A stretch of DNA of 46,948 bases from an uncultured Anaerolineae bacterium (GCA_903822545.1 CAIJPN010000157.1:1-46948); one strand, 5' to 3'; numbered from the stretch's first letter, positions 15,240 through 24,545 are shown. The notes: generated by a model from the sequence alone, not told the origin. Numbers and translations are program-made.

Positions 15240-17306
15240 TTACCCGATTTGGGCTACCGGGAGAGTAAAAACAAAACGTGAGCCTCTGGGCTTGGCAGCC
15301 TCGACCCAAATTTTGCCGCCATGTCCCTGGATGGCCAGCTTGCAAAAGGCCAGCCCCACGCCCAGCCCCGATGGGCCACCTTTCTGATTGATGCGTGAGA
15401 ACTTTTCGAAGATGGTTTCGCGCGATTCTTCAGGGATGCCGGGGCCGTTGTCTTGCACCCAGCAAGTCAGCCATTCACTGCCGGGTTCGTGCGTGCCGCC
15501 AAACTCGATGGCACCTTTTTGCGGTGTGTATTTGATGGCATTTTCGAGCAGGTTAATCAGCACACGCCGGATCATGTCTCCATCCACATAAACTTGCGGC
15601 AGGGCAATTGCCAGTTTGTTGTTCAGAGATTGGTCACGCGATTCAGCGCTTTGAGCAATGGCATCCAGCGCATCGTAGAATAATCCGGTCACTTCCACCA
15701 CTTTTCGCTCAGTGACTGGCTGGTTTTGTTCGAGCCGGCTCAGGTCTAGCAGGGAACTGACCAGGCGTTGGATTCGATCAATGGAATGGTGGGCAATCCG
15801 CAGCACAGATTCGGCCGATTCCTGTTCGTGTGGTGAAGCCATCGAACCGAGCATTTCCACGCTGGAGAGGATGTTTGCCAGTGGTGAGCGCAGATCGTGG
15901 TAAATCATGGCCGTAAGATCCTCACGCAGAGAATCCACTTCTTTGCGTTCAGAAATATCGCGCAACAGCCATTGCAGCGAGCGCACTTCGTCAAAAAGCA
16001 CCTTGTGGACATGCACTTCCACCGGATGCCGGATGCCATTTTTATCTTTCAGGCTTGATTCGTAGACGATTGCAGTCCGGCCAATACCGATCAGGTTTTT
16101 ACCGGTCTTGTCTGGGTCGGGAATGTGGATTCTATCGATATCGAATTGGCGCAGTTCTTCGCCGGAATAGCCGCTCAACAGTTCTGCGTTGCGGTTGGCT
16201 TCAATAATACGCCCATCCAGGTTGGTGATAACGATGGGGTCAATGCTGTCTTCAAACAATTCCCGGTAACGTTGATGGGCCGAGTTCAGGCGCTCATAAA
16301 GCTGCGAATTCTGGATGACGGTCCCGGCCAGGCTGCCCAGTCCTGTCAGAACCAGCAGCGAATCGGTATCAAAATTCTTTCCCAGCGGGTTGAAGGCTTC
16401 CAGCACACCGATGACTTTTCCCTGGGCATGGATGGGTGCGCACAACAGGGCTGTGACTTTGCCTGAAGCTCGCTCTGCATCGGCCATGCGGGTTTCTGCC
16501 GCAACCGAGGAAACGATCAGCCCCCGACCTTCTCGTACCACGATACCCGCGATGCCTTCTCCAGACTTGATCATGCGCCGCGAGATGGTATTAGCCGCCG
16601 GCCCAGCCGCAGCGCGGAAAAAGATATTGCCGGTGGATGGATCGATCATCCCCAGCACGACTGTTTCAACCTGCAACACCTGTTTGGTCTGTGTGATGAT
16701 GCGATCGTATGTTTGTTCTACGCGCAGCGAGGTGTTCATGGCAATGGCACTCTCGGCCAGGGCCGTCATCACCCGCGCCTGGCGCTGGCTTTCGGTGAAC
16801 AGGCGCGCATTCAAGATCGCTACACCGGCCTGGTCGCAGATGGCGCGCATCAGGTCGAGATGTTCATCGTTGAAAGCCCGGGGCATCGGGTGGACGAGTG
16901 TCATCACCCCGGCCAGTTTCTCGCGTGCCATCAATGGCACGCAAATGGCCGATTTGGCGCCGCTTTTATCAACATGATCATCCTCACGCCGCAGCCAGCG
17001 CTCATCTTTGCTGGTATCGGGTACCAGTACCGGCTTGCGGTTACGGATCACCCATCCAGCCAGGCCTCGGTCGATTGTTTCGCGCAGTTGCCCGGTGGTA
17101 TTCTCACGCACCTGGTTGCCATATACAATCGCCGATTCAACCGGGTTGCCGCTCTCGTCCATCACAATAATGGTGGCGCGCTCCCCTCCAACATGATGCA
17201 CTGCCGCGAACAGTACACGCGTTAACACCGTCTTCAGGTCGAGCGCCGCAGCAAACTCCCGGCTGACCTTCAACAGCAGTTCCACGAACATACGATCATT
17301 GACCAT
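15240..17306 (-). CDS. sensor histidine kinase, GAF-GAF-PAS-HisKA-HATPase
   Basis: 688 residues, no membrane segments, so a soluble sensor. Two GAF domains (about residues 22-165 and 185-330) are followed by a PAS domain with a PAC-like end (about 340-455), the dimerisation/phosphoacceptor helix with YHDLRSPL (His about 478), and an ATPase domain with NLLENAIKY (N box), DNGPGIP (G1) and GLGVGLAFCK (G2). GAF domains bind small ligands or sense redox/light states; the ligand cannot be told here. Start ATG 17306 has an AGAGGG site; a longer GTG reading to 17372 runs into the leader. No response regulator is adjacent; the nearest is at 22028. Confidence 0.9.
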   Translation of the reverse strand: MVNDRMFVELLLKVSREFAAALDLKTVLTRVLFAAVHHVGGERATIIVMDESGNPVESAIVYGNQVRENTTGQLRETIDRGLAGWVIRNRKPVLVPDTSKDERWLRREDDHVDKSGAKSAICVPLMAREKLAGVMTLVHPMPRAFNDEHLDLMRAICDQAGVAILNARLFTESQRQARVMTALAESAIAMNTSLRVEQTYDRIITQTKQVLQVETVVLGMIDPSTGNIFFRAAAGPAANTISRRMIKSGEGIAGIVVREGRGLIVSSVAAETRMADAERASGKVTALLCAPIHAQGKVIGVLEAFNPLGKNFDTDSLLVLTGLGSLAGTVIQNSQLYERLNSAHQRYRELFEDSIDPIVITNLDGRIIEANRNAELLSGYSGEELRQFDIDRIHIPDPDKTGKNLIGIGRTAIVYESSLKDKNGIRHPVEVHVHKVLFDEVRSLQWLLRDISERKEVDSLREDLTAMIYHDLRSPLANILSSVEMLGSMASPHEQESAESVLRIAHHSIDRIQRLVSSLLDLSRLEQNQPVTERKVVEVTGLFYDALDAIAQSAESRDQSLNNKLAIALPQVYVDGDMIRRVLINLLENAIKYTPQKGAIEFGGTHEPGSEWLTCWVQDNGPGIPEESRETIFEKFSRINQKGGPSGLGVGLAFCKLAIQGHGGKIWVEAAKPRGSRFVFTLPVAQIG

Positions 17307-17417
17307 GGTTCCCTCTGTTGCAGACGATGAATAGATGAAATGATGACCGCATGGCCGTGCATCAAACAACACGCACCAGCTTAATAACCAGGTTTCGCGC
17401 CTGCAATCTTAATTAAT

Positions 17418-17426
17418 AGTATAGCA
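17418..17426 (-). promoter_or_regulatory. extended -10 promoter of the histidine kinase gene
   Basis: On the minus strand the sequence reads TGCTATACT, an extended -10 element, giving a leader of about 105 nt before the ATG at 17306. No convincing -35 box. Confidence 0.55.
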
Positions 17427-17516
17427 CTGGCGGGCAAATCACACCGAAAACTGCGACCGGCGTGTAGTAAAACACTGCAACAACAGGAGTTTTGGGCTCC
17501 AGCCCGACTGAATGGA

Positions 17517-17525
17517 TGTTAAAAT
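17517..17525 (+). promoter_or_regulatory. extended -10 element for a leaderless transcript
   Basis: TGTTAAAAT (TGnTAAAAT) ends 6 nt before the ATG at 17532. Transcription initiating about 7 nt after the -10 would begin at the A of the start codon, and there is no Shine-Dalgarno sequence, so a leaderless mRNA is predicted. Confidence 0.55.
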
Positions 17526-17531
17526 GGCTGT

Positions 17532-17654
17532 ATGGAATCTCAAAAAAACACCTGGCGTGAATATTTACTTTCGTGTGGCGTGCTAGCACTCGTAACTACC
17601 TTTTTGGGCAGTTTTTTTATCATTGCAGCCGTTGTGCTGCTCCTATGGAAATGA
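17532..17654 (+). CDS. 40-residue single-pass membrane microprotein
   Basis: Reads MESQKNTWREYLL at the start, then one hydrophobic stretch of about 24 residues (VLALVTTFLGSFFIIAAVVL) and ends LLWK. The charged N-terminus and uninterrupted hydrophobic segment look like a real small membrane protein rather than chance. It has an extended -10 box exactly 6 nt upstream and no Shine-Dalgarno site, and its TGA is followed after one base by the ATG of the HAD phosphatase, which itself lacks a ribosome binding site. Both facts support translation of this frame, with coupling to the next gene. Function unknown. Confidence 0.55.
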   Translation: MESQKNTWREYLLSCGVLALVTTFLGSFFIIAAVVLLLWK

Positions 17655-17655
17655 T

Positions 17656-18351
17656 ATGTCACTCGATCTGACGCGCATCCAGGCGCTGTGTTTTGATGTT
17701 GACGGTACCCTGAACGATACAGATGATCAGTATGCTCAGATCGCCGAGGCTTTTTTCAGACCATTGCGCTTTTTCCTACCCAATCGAGATGCCAAACCCA
17801 TCGCCCGACGCTTTGTGATGTGGGCCGAATCACCTGGGAACGCCCTGATGAGCCTGCCCGACTCTTTAGGACTGGATGACCAACTGGCAAAGCTGTTGAA
17901 CTATCTAAGCCGTAGCCAAAGCCACAAAGTCCGGCGTTTCCAGCCCATCCCCGGCATTGAAGAAATGCTCAAGGCCTTATATGGGCACTTTCCCATGTCC
18001 ATCGTCAGCGCCCGTGATGAAACCACTACCCGCGAATTCTTGCGCCAGGCCGGGCTGGAGAAATATTTCGTTTGCGTGGCTGGCGCGCTAACGGCGGCAC
18101 ACACCAAACCTTATCCTGATCCTATCTACTGGGTCGCCCAACAGATGGGTGTTAGAGCTGAAAATTGCCTGATGATTGGAGACACCACCGTTGACATTCG
18201 CGCCGGGAAAAGCGCTGGAGCCCAGACTGTCGGTGTATTGTGTGGTTTTGGCGAACGGGAAGAACTTATCCGCAAAGGTGCCGATTTGATTATCGAGTCC
18301 ACCCCACAGATGGCCGGGATTCTGCTGGCGAAAGACGAGGGAAAATCATAA
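17656..18351 (+). CDS. HAD-family phosphatase (phosphoglycolate phosphatase/PpaX-like)
   Basis: 231 residues. CFDVDGTLNDTDD is motif I with nucleophile and acid/base Asp, SIVSARDE is motif II, KPYPDPIYW carries the motif III Lys, and MIGDTTVDIRAGKSAG is motif IV. The helical cap between motifs I and II is of the C1 type used by phosphoglycolate phosphatase and pyrophosphatase PpaX. A small phosphate ester is the likely substrate, not defined by sequence. The start is the ATG one base after the TGA of the 40-residue membrane protein; a longer in-frame start at 17623 would overlap that gene and has no ribosome binding site. Confidence 0.85.
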   Translation: MSLDLTRIQALCFDVDGTLNDTDDQYAQIAEAFFRPLRFFLPNRDAKPIARRFVMWAESPGNALMSLPDSLGLDDQLAKLLNYLSRSQSHKVRRFQPIPGIEEMLKALYGHFPMSIVSARDETTTREFLRQAGLEKYFVCVAGALTAAHTKPYPDPIYWVAQQMGVRAENCLMIGDTTVDIRAGKSAGAQTVGVLCGFGEREELIRKGADLIIESTPQMAGILLAKDEGKS

Positions 18352-18440
18352 AAATCAAGGCTCAGGGCAGGATCGGGCGCCTGGGTGATAAAAATTTCAG
18401 CTATAAAAAGCCCGGATTGCCAAATTGCACAGAACTTCTG

Positions 18441-18449
18441 TGGTATACT
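18441..18449 (+). promoter_or_regulatory. extended -10 promoter of rpsB-tsf
   Basis: TGGTATACT is a strong extended -10 (TGnTATACT). A TTGCAC at 18425-18430 is too close (13 nt) to be an ideal -35. The predicted RNA starts near 18456 and has a leader of about 145 nt before rpsB. Confidence 0.6.
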
Positions 18450-18501
18450 ATTGCCCGCTCCCGCCCTGGGTTAGGTTGCAGGTGCGGGCATCATTTTGCC
18501 T

Positions 18502-18545
18502 GGGATGGGCAACAAGCATCCCTGAGCGGGTCAACCAATCCCGCT
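18502..18545 (+). promoter_or_regulatory. two tandem hairpins in the rpsB leader
   Basis: GGGATG (18502-18507) pairs with CATCCC (18517-18522), and AGCGGG (18525-18530) pairs with CCCGCT (18540-18545), each with a 9-nt loop. Ribosomal protein S2 is known to repress its own operon through leader RNA in several bacteria; this leader could serve that role, but the hairpins do not match a motif I can name. Confidence 0.4.
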
Positions 18546-18601
18546 AAACTCACGCCATTCCGCGTTTGACACGTTTGCGAATGGCAAAAAAAGGAGCAGC
18601 A

Positions 18602-19450
18602 ATGGCAGTTATTTCTATGAAAGCCCTCTTGGAAAGCGGCGTGCATTTTGGGCATCGCACAAACAAGTGGGAACCCCGCATGAAGCCGTACATCTTCACC
18701 GAACGTAACGGCATTCATATTATCGACCTGCAACAGACGGTCAAATGCCTCAACAATGCCTACAATGTTGTGCGCGATACCGTTGCCGCGGGTGGCACCG
18801 TGCTGTTTGTCGGCACCAAGCGCCAGGCGCAGGAAACCGTCCGAGAAGAAGCCGTTCGCGTTGGAATGCCCTACGTCACCGAGCGCTGGCTGGGTGGGAT
18901 GCTCACCAACTGGTCGACAATGTTCCAACGTATCCAGGAAATGGAACGGCTGGAAAACCTGCGAGACAGTGGCGATATCAACCGCCTGACCAAAAAAGAA
19001 GGCCTGTTGATCCAACGCGAAATCACCCGCTTGCAGACCCGCCTCGAGGGCGTCCGCAGCATGAAGCGCCTGCCCGATGTCGTTTTCGTCGTTGATGTTG
19101 GACGCGAAGATGCCGCTGTGCATGAATGCAACCTGCTCAACATCCCGGTTGTGGCACTGGTTGATACCAATTGCGATCCCACCGGTGTGGATTATGTCAT
19201 CCCATCCAACGACGATGCTATCCGCGCCATCAAACTGCTGGTCGCCAAGGTTGCCGATGCTGTGCAAGAAGGCAAAGCCGTCCGCAAGGATGAAGAACTC
19301 GATGAAACCGAAGCTGCCCCGGTCGCAACCGGTTCGCGCAAGTTGCCGCGCGTCATGGAAAATGACGAAGAAATGGCCGATGAAGCCTTGCTTGGCAAAG
19401 CCACCCTGGCTAAACTGAGCGCCCAGGCTGACGAAGAACCCGCTGCCTAA
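18602..19450 (+). CDS. rpsB: 30S ribosomal protein S2
   Basis: 282 residues. [22 protein letters not shown] is split over the start as [16 protein letters not shown] and [12 protein letters not shown], the family signature, and [20 protein letters not shown] is the second conserved block (here cited as VDTNCDP and [12 protein letters not shown]). The C-terminal tail of about 50 residues is acidic and longer than in E. coli S2 (241 residues). GGAG precedes ATG 18602. It is followed by tsf after 26 nt, the universal rpsB-tsf order. Confidence 0.97.
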   Translation: MAVISMKALLESGVHFGHRTNKWEPRMKPYIFTERNGIHIIDLQQTVKCLNNAYNVVRDTVAAGGTVLFVGTKRQAQETVREEAVRVGMPYVTERWLGGMLTNWSTMFQRIQEMERLENLRDSGDINRLTKKEGLLIQREITRLQTRLEGVRSMKRLPDVVFVVDVGREDAAVHECNLLNIPVVALVDTNCDPTGVDYVIPSNDDAIRAIKLLVAKVADAVQEGKAVRKDEELDETEAAPVATGSRKLPRVMENDEEMADEALLGKATLAKLSAQADEEPAA

Positions 19451-19476
19451 CAGCGAATCTAGTACGAGGATTGCAA

Positions 19477-20079
19477 ATGGAAATTACTACTGAAATGATC
19501 AAAGAACTGCGCGCTGCCACCAATGCTGGCATGCTCGATTGCCGCAAGGCACTGGTAGAAGCCAATGGCGACTTCAAGAAGGCCGTTGACTACCTGCGCG
19601 AAAAGGGTGTTGCTACCGCCGCCAAGCGCGCCGACCGGGTTGCATCGAACGGTGTTGTTGAGATTTACTCTCATGGCAATGGCCGCGTCGGTGTAATGGT
19701 CGAAGTCAACTGCGAAACCGACTTTGTGGCCCGCTCCGAGCAGTTCCGCCAGTTTGCGCATGAACTCGCCCTGCAAATCGCCGCCATGGCCCCGCAGTAT
19801 GTCGCCGAAACCGACATCCCCGCCGATGTGCTCGCCCATGAAAGCGATATTGCCCATAAACGCGCCCAGGAAGAAGGCAAGCCCGCCGCCGTAGCCGAAA
19901 AGATTGTCGAAGGCCGCCTGAGCAAGTTCAAGGATGAAGTTTGCCTGCTGCGCCAGGCTTACGTGCGCGATGACAGCATCAAAATCGAGCAGCTTTTGCA
20001 CCAGGTCGTTGCCAGCACCGGCGAGAATGTGATCGTTCGCCGCTTCCAGCGATGGGAATTAGGCGAAGGCCTTTCCTGA
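19477..20079 (+). CDS. tsf: elongation factor Ts (short form)
   Basis: 200 residues. IKELRAATNAGMLDCRKAL is the N-terminal UBA-like domain signature, and NCETDFVAR the core motif that contacts EF-Tu. The second half of the long E. coli core (283 residues) is missing, as in the short EF-Ts of Thermus, cyanobacteria and Chloroflexota. It recycles EF-Tu from GDP to GTP form. ATG 19477 has CGAGGA immediately upstream; a TTG two codons earlier is less likely. A strong terminator follows at 20084. Confidence 0.96.
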   Translation: MEITTEMIKELRAATNAGMLDCRKALVEANGDFKKAVDYLREKGVATAAKRADRVASNGVVEIYSHGNGRVGVMVEVNCETDFVARSEQFRQFAHELALQIAAMAPQYVAETDIPADVLAHESDIAHKRAQEEGKPAAVAEKIVEGRLSKFKDEVCLLRQAYVRDDSIKIEQLLHQVVASTGENVIVRRFQRWELGEGLS

Positions 20080-20083
20080 TGAT

Positions 20084-20114
20084 AAAAAAAGCCAACCGCA
20101 AGGTTGGCTTTTTT
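20084..20114 (+). terminator. rho-independent terminator after tsf
   Basis: A7, GCCAACC (20091-20097), GCAA tetraloop, GGTTGGC (20102-20108), T6. Textbook intrinsic terminator with a GNRA loop. It separates rpsB-tsf from pyrH, which has a TATAAT at 20114-20119 directly after the T-run. Confidence 0.92.
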
Positions 20115-20143
20115 ATAATGCCCTTTACGGGTATGTAACGTAA

Positions 20144-20890
<747 letters not shown>

Positions 20891-20898
20891 AATCATCC

Positions 20899-20926
20899 AA
20901 GACGCTCCGCCAGGGGCGTCTTTTGA
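20899..20926 (+). terminator. terminator after pyrH
   Basis: AAGACGCTCC, loop GCCA, GGGGCGTCTT (10-bp stem with one T-G wobble), then TTG. Located 8 nt after the pyrH stop. Confidence 0.75.
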
Positions 20927-20938
20927 TTCCTGTCAGTC

Positions 20939-20966
20939 GTAGCGCAAGATAATTATCTCGCACTAC
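20939..20966. repeat. dispersed palindrome copy B
   Basis: GTAGCGCAAGAT, AATT, ATCTCGCACTAC: a near-palindrome with two wobble/mismatch positions, closely related to the perfect palindrome at 13085-13111. It lies between the pyrH terminator and the next promoter. Confidence 0.6.
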
Positions 20967-20971
20967 AAGCA

Positions 20972-20980
20972 TGATAAAAT
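20972..20980 (+). promoter_or_regulatory. extended -10 of the flippase-like gene, near-leaderless
   Basis: TGATAAAAT ends 9 nt before the ATG at 20990, and the gap is C-rich with no Shine-Dalgarno site. The predicted transcript would begin within about 3 nt of the start codon. Confidence 0.5.
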
Positions 20981-20989
20981 CCCCCTACT

Positions 20990-21991
20990 ATGAAAAAATG
21001 GCAATTTTGGCTCGGTGTATTGATCAGCGTTTTCTTCATCTGGATCTCCCTGCGCGGCTTGCGGCTGGGGGAATTCTGGGATGTGGTTAAAACCGCCAAC
21101 TACTGGTGGATTTTGCCCGGTATCGCGGTCTACTTCATCGGGGTGTGGGTGCGCGCCTGGCGCTGGCATTACCTGCTGAAGCCGATCAAAGAAATTTCAA
21201 CCAACAGCATGTTCCCCATCACCACTATTGGGTATATGGGCAACAACATCTACCCGGCGCGCGCCGGGGAAGTGCTGCGGGCCGTCATCCTAAAACGGCG
21301 CGAAGGCGTGCCTGTTTCGGCTTCGCTGGCGACCATCATCGTCGAGCGCATTTTTGATGGTGTGGTCATGCTGGCCTTCGTTTTCTTGAACCTGCCCGAG
21401 CTGGCAAAACTGACCGGGTCGTCGGGGTTTGTGGGCAACATCCAGCAGGTGGCGGTTTGGGGTACGGGAGCCTTTATCGGGGCGTTGGTGATTTTCCTTT
21501 TGGCGGCCATGTTCCCAGGGTTTACATCAAAAACCGGGCAGTGGTTCATCAACCGGGTCATTCCGGCCCGATTGCGCGAAAAAACCAGCGGCCTGATGCA
21601 CAAATTCCTGGATGGCCTGGCTTCCCTGCGCTCGCCGCTGAATGTGCTCATGGTTTTCTTCACTTCGGTCATTATCTGGCTGCTTGAAACCGGCAAATAC
21701 TGGTTTGTGATGCACGCCTTCAACTTTGAAGTGTCGTTCTTTGCGCTAATGCTGATGAATGGGATTGTCAACCTGGCAACCACCATCCCATCTGCCCCGG
21801 GATATATTGGTACTTTTGACGCCCCGGGGATTGCCGTACTATCGGCTTATGGCGTCGACCAGGCTGTGGCCGCCGGTTATACCTTGACGCTGCATGCCGC
21901 GCTATGGATTCCCATCACGCTGATAGGGGCCTGGTTCCTGGCGCGCGAAGGCATCAAATGGAGCGACAGCCTGCGTACCGAAGCAGAGTAG
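20990..21991 (+). CDS. LPG-synthase transmembrane-region (UPF0104/flippase-like) membrane protein
   Basis: 333 residues with about eight hydrophobic helices. The pattern matches the PF03706 family: N-terminal helix followed by SLRGLRLGEFW, RAWRWHYLL, the GYMGNNIYPARAGEVLRA block (typically a G-N-x-x-P-x-R-x-G-E motif), ERIFDGVVML, and late IPSAPGYIGTFDA. In MprF this region flips lysyl-phosphatidylglycerol; stand-alone members are thought to translocate lipids or lipid-linked sugars, but most are uncharacterised. No synthase domain is attached. Transcription probably begins almost at the ATG from the TGATAAAAT element. The response-regulator gene follows after 36 nt. Confidence 0.85.
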   Translation: MKKWQFWLGVLISVFFIWISLRGLRLGEFWDVVKTANYWWILPGIAVYFIGVWVRAWRWHYLLKPIKEISTNSMFPITTIGYMGNNIYPARAGEVLRAVILKRREGVPVSASLATIIVERIFDGVVMLAFVFLNLPELAKLTGSSGFVGNIQQVAVWGTGAFIGALVIFLLAAMFPGFTSKTGQWFINRVIPARLREKTSGLMHKFLDGLASLRSPLNVLMVFFTSVIIWLLETGKYWFVMHAFNFEVSFFALMLMNGIVNLATTIPSAPGYIGTFDAPGIAVLSAYGVDQAVAAGYTLTLHAALWIPITLIGAWFLAREGIKWSDSLRTEAE

Positions 21992-22027
21992 CTGTGTCAC
22001 CTGGGAAAGTTGTTTACAGGTAAAGAT

Positions 22028-22678
22028 ATGCAAACTGGAACGGTAAATCAGAAAAAATTGCGGGTGCTCATAGCTGACGACATCCAGGAAACCCGCCGCA
22101 ATATCCGCTTAATGTTATCCATGAACCCCAATGTGCTGGTGGTTGCCATCGCCAGCAACGGCGAACAGGCAATTGAGATGGCGCGCGAACACAAACCGGA
22201 TGTGGTGATCATGGATATCAACATGCCCGGTATCGATGGGCTGGCCGCTTACGAGGAAATCACCACCTTTGCGCCGTATACTGGCTGTGTGGTGGTTTCT
22301 GGCGAGAAGCACATCGCCGCGCTGGGTGTAGCCATGCAAATTGGCGTGCAGGAATACCTGGTTAAGCCTTTTACGGTAGATGAGCTGCTTACAGCAGTTA
22401 CGCGCGTTGGCACAGCCGTGGAGGCCAAACGCCAGGAACCTGAATCGATGGTGCGGGTTCACCCGCCGGAAATTACTCCCAGGCGCAAGCTTGATCAGCT
22501 GGCTGATGAATACATCAAACAGCGCCGCACTGATCAGGAATCCTTGTCTGTTTTTGAGCAATTGGCCCAGAACCCGGCCTGTGAGAAACGCTGGCTGGTT
22601 TTCCTGGCTCATTTATATGCTGAACACCAGCAGTGGGGCAAACTCAAGACGTTGGCAGAGCGGATGGAACAGAACTAA
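22028..22678 (+). CDS. response regulator, CheY-like receiver with helical C-terminal tail
   Basis: 216 residues from ATG 22028. LRVLIADDIQETRRNIR gives the acidic pocket, VVIMDINMPGIDG the phospho-acceptor Asp, VVVSGEKH the Thr/Ser position and VQEYLVKPF the conserved Lys. The receiver spans about residues 10-135. The remaining 80 residues are helical (LDQLADEYIKQ, LFVFEQ-type repeats, HLYAEHQQWGKL), more like a TPR hairpin than a DNA-binding domain, so output is probably by protein contact. The start could be 6 codons earlier at a TTG; the ATG has a weak AGG. No adjacent kinase. Confidence 0.83.
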   Translation: MQTGTVNQKKLRVLIADDIQETRRNIRLMLSMNPNVLVVAIASNGEQAIEMAREHKPDVVIMDINMPGIDGLAAYEEITTFAPYTGCVVVSGEKHIAALGVAMQIGVQEYLVKPFTVDELLTAVTRVGTAVEAKRQEPESMVRVHPPEITPRRKLDQLADEYIKQRRTDQESLSVFEQLAQNPACEKRWLVFLAHLYAEHQQWGKLKTLAERMEQN

Positions 22679-22688
22679 AAATCATTTT

Positions 22689-22707
22689 GTAGGGGTTGCA
22701 CCCCTAC
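22689..22707. repeat. perfect 7-bp hairpin just upstream of the FAD oxidoreductase
   Basis: GTAGGGG, TTGCA, CCCCTAC. The same GTAGGGGC-type word occurs at 36971-36977. It lies in the short spacer and could affect access to the downstream ribosome binding site. Confidence 0.55.
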
Positions 22708-22720
22708 CCGGGAGAGAATC

Positions 22721-24016
22721 ATGAAAATTGCAATTATTGGGGCGGGATACGCCGGGATGTCGGCGGCCTGGGATTTGCGTAAAGCTGGCTATGAAGTCAC
22801 CATCTATGAATCAGCGGATTATGTGGGCGGGCTGGCGAGCGGCTTCAAGGAGCCTCACTGGAAGTGGTCGGTGGAAAAGTTTTACCACCACTGGTTTGCC
22901 AGCGACTCGCACATGCTGGGGCTGATCGATGAGCTGGGGCTGAAAGACAAGGTGCTTTTTCCGCGCCCATACACGGTGATGTACCACGAAGGCAAGTTTT
23001 ACCCGCTCGATTCCATCATCAAGGCGATTTTGTTCCCGGGCCTGGGCTGGGGCATCAACAAGATCCGTTTTGGGCTGGTGGGATTGTTCCTGCGCCTGAC
23101 GACGAACTGGAAAGAACTGGAAAAGTACACCGTCGATGCCTGGATGCGCAAGTGGTGCGGCGACAAGGTTTACAAGCTGATGTGGGAGCCGCTGGTGATT
23201 GGCAAGTTTGGTGAGAAGTATTACAAACAGGTCAATATGGCCTGGATGTGGGCCAGACTCCACGCGCGAACAACCCGTTTGGGCACGTTCGAGGGCGGGT
23301 TCCAGGCGTTTGCTGATGCGTTCGCGGAAAAACTATCGGCGGCGGGGGTGCAGATCAAGCTTTCAGAGCCAGTGACGCATATTAAGCGGAATGACGCAAC
23401 AGGGCAGATTGAACTTTCGACGGCTGATGGGGTCGAATCTGCCGATAAAGTCCTCGTCACCCTGTCGCCCGGAGTCGCCGCCAAGATGGTTCCGTCGCTT
23501 CCCAAAGATTACCTCGAAGGTTTGCTGCGGTTAAAGTCGATGGGGGCGGTGGTGCTGACGCTTTCGCTTAAGCAGCAGCTTTCACGCGAGGGCTATTACT
23601 GGTACAACATTCCTAAGAGCGCCGGGTTCCCTTTCCTGGCAGTGGTGGAGCATACGAATTATGTTTCGCCGGATAATTTTGGCGGCGACCACATTGTGTA
23701 TCTGGGCGATTATGTGGAGCCGGAACACGAGTATTTCCGCTTGAGCGAGCAGGAATTGCTGGAACGCTTTGCGCCAAGCCTGAAACGCTTTAACCCCGAT
23801 TTTGATATGAGCTGGGTGAACAAAATCTGGATGTATCGCACAACCTATGGGCAGCCGGTGCCGCTGGTGAATCACTCGCAGAATATTCCGGCGATTGAAA
23901 CTCCCATCCCGGGTTTGTATTTCGCATCGATGAGCCAGGTTTACCCCTGGGATCGCGGCACAAACTTTGCCGTGGAGATTGGCCGCCGCGCGGCAGGGTT
24001 GATGATGGGCAAGTAG
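22721..24016 (+). CDS. FAD-dependent amine-oxidase/protoporphyrinogen-oxidase-like protein
   Basis: 431 residues. IGAGYAGMSAAWDLRKAG with ESADYVGG is the dinucleotide-binding fold of the NAD(P)-binding_8/amino-oxidase superfamily; the C-terminal block ASMSQVYPWDRGTNFAVE is the second FAD contact region. The middle (WKWSVEKFYHHWF, WMRKWCGDKVYKLMWEPLV, THARTTRLGTFEGGFQAF pattern) resembles a subgroup of protoporphyrinogen-oxidase-like enzymes often found with lipid or glycan genes. Substrate unknown. Cytoplasmic, perhaps membrane-associated. GGGAGAG precedes the ATG. A strong bidirectional terminator follows. Confidence 0.85.
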   Translation: MKIAIIGAGYAGMSAAWDLRKAGYEVTIYESADYVGGLASGFKEPHWKWSVEKFYHHWFASDSHMLGLIDELGLKDKVLFPRPYTVMYHEGKFYPLDSIIKAILFPGLGWGINKIRFGLVGLFLRLTTNWKELEKYTVDAWMRKWCGDKVYKLMWEPLVIGKFGEKYYKQVNMAWMWARLHARTTRLGTFEGGFQAFADAFAEKLSAAGVQIKLSEPVTHIKRNDATGQIELSTADGVESADKVLVTLSPGVAAKMVPSLPKDYLEGLLRLKSMGAVVLTLSLKQQLSREGYYWYNIPKSAGFPFLAVVEHTNYVSPDNFGGDHIVYLGDYVEPEHEYFRLSEQELLERFAPSLKRFNPDFDMSWVNKIWMYRTTYGQPVPLVNHSQNIPAIETPIPGLYFASMSQVYPWDRGTNFAVEIGRRAAGLMMGK

Positions 24017-24032
24017 TGTTCGGTGGTTGGTA

Positions 24033-24073
24033 ACAAAAACCGCCCTTTCCCGGTTGGAGAGGGCGGTTTTTGT
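24033..24073. terminator. bidirectional terminator between converging genes
   Basis: ACAAAAACCGCCCT (from 24033) pairs with AGGGCGGTTTTTGT (to 24073), 14 bp with a short loop and T-runs on both strands. It serves the FAD oxidoreductase and, on the other strand, the PilZ gene. Confidence 0.9.
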
Positions 24074-24114
24074 TGCCAGGTTTCGCTGAGTTTTCGGTTT
24101 TTGCCAGGTAAAAC

Positions 24115-24150
24115 TTCGCGTAATTCGCGCAATTCGCGCAATTCGCGATA
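24115..24150. repeat. 9-bp tandem repeat, four copies
   Basis: TTCGCGTAA, TTCGCGCAA, TTCGCGCAA, TTCGCGATA in exact tandem, just after the end of the PilZ gene (minus strand). Confidence 0.8.
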
Positions 24151-24173
24151 TGATTTTGACTCCGTTTTGCAGA

Positions 24174-24545
24174 TTACTCGTTAAATCCGTATTCCTTCAC
24201 CAGCCATTCGATCAGTTTTTCATCGGCAGCATCGACGCCGATCATGCGAAAGCCGGTATCAATAAAATCGGGGTTGATGTCGTTGGTTGACCACAGGCTC
24301 TCGGCTTCAAAATCCAGGCGGCTTTTGCCAAACAACGAGGTGGGCAGCATCATACGCACCCGGAAAGTCTCACCAACAGCGATGGGCTCTTCGCTGACCA
24401 GCATGATGCCTTTTGGGGTAATATCCACCAGGTGACCCATCAATTTATCGGTGCTGCGGTCAAAAACCCGCAGGTAGTAGATGAGATGGGCGCGTTTTAA
24501 CTCGCGTTTTTCAGCTTTGTTGATGATGCTATCGCTATTTAACAT
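24174..24545 (-). CDS. PilZ-domain protein (cyclic di-GMP binding)
   Basis: 123 residues from ATG 24545, which has a strong AAGGAG site; longer starts are rejected. KRELKRAHLIYYLRV contains the RxxxR motif and DITPKGIML the (D/N)xSxxG-like motif of PilZ domains; here Thr replaces Ser, which is tolerated. The rest forms the beta-barrel pattern (GETFRVRMMLP, LDFEAESLW, DTGFRMIGVD). Such proteins bind cyclic di-GMP and act on motility, secretion or exopolysaccharide enzymes. The last residues (LIEWLVKEYGFNE) form an amphipathic helix. No partner gene is adjacent. Confidence 0.82.
   Translation of the reverse strand: MLNSDSIINKAEKRELKRAHLIYYLRVFDRSTDKLMGHLVDITPKGIMLVSEEPIAVGETFRVRMMLPTSLFGKSRLDFEAESLWSTNDINPDFIDTGFRMIGVDAADEKLIEWLVKEYGFNE

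Noticed and set aside
24115-24150. CRISPR-like array of short repeats
   Set aside because: The units are 9 bp in direct tandem without spacers; no cas genes are present.
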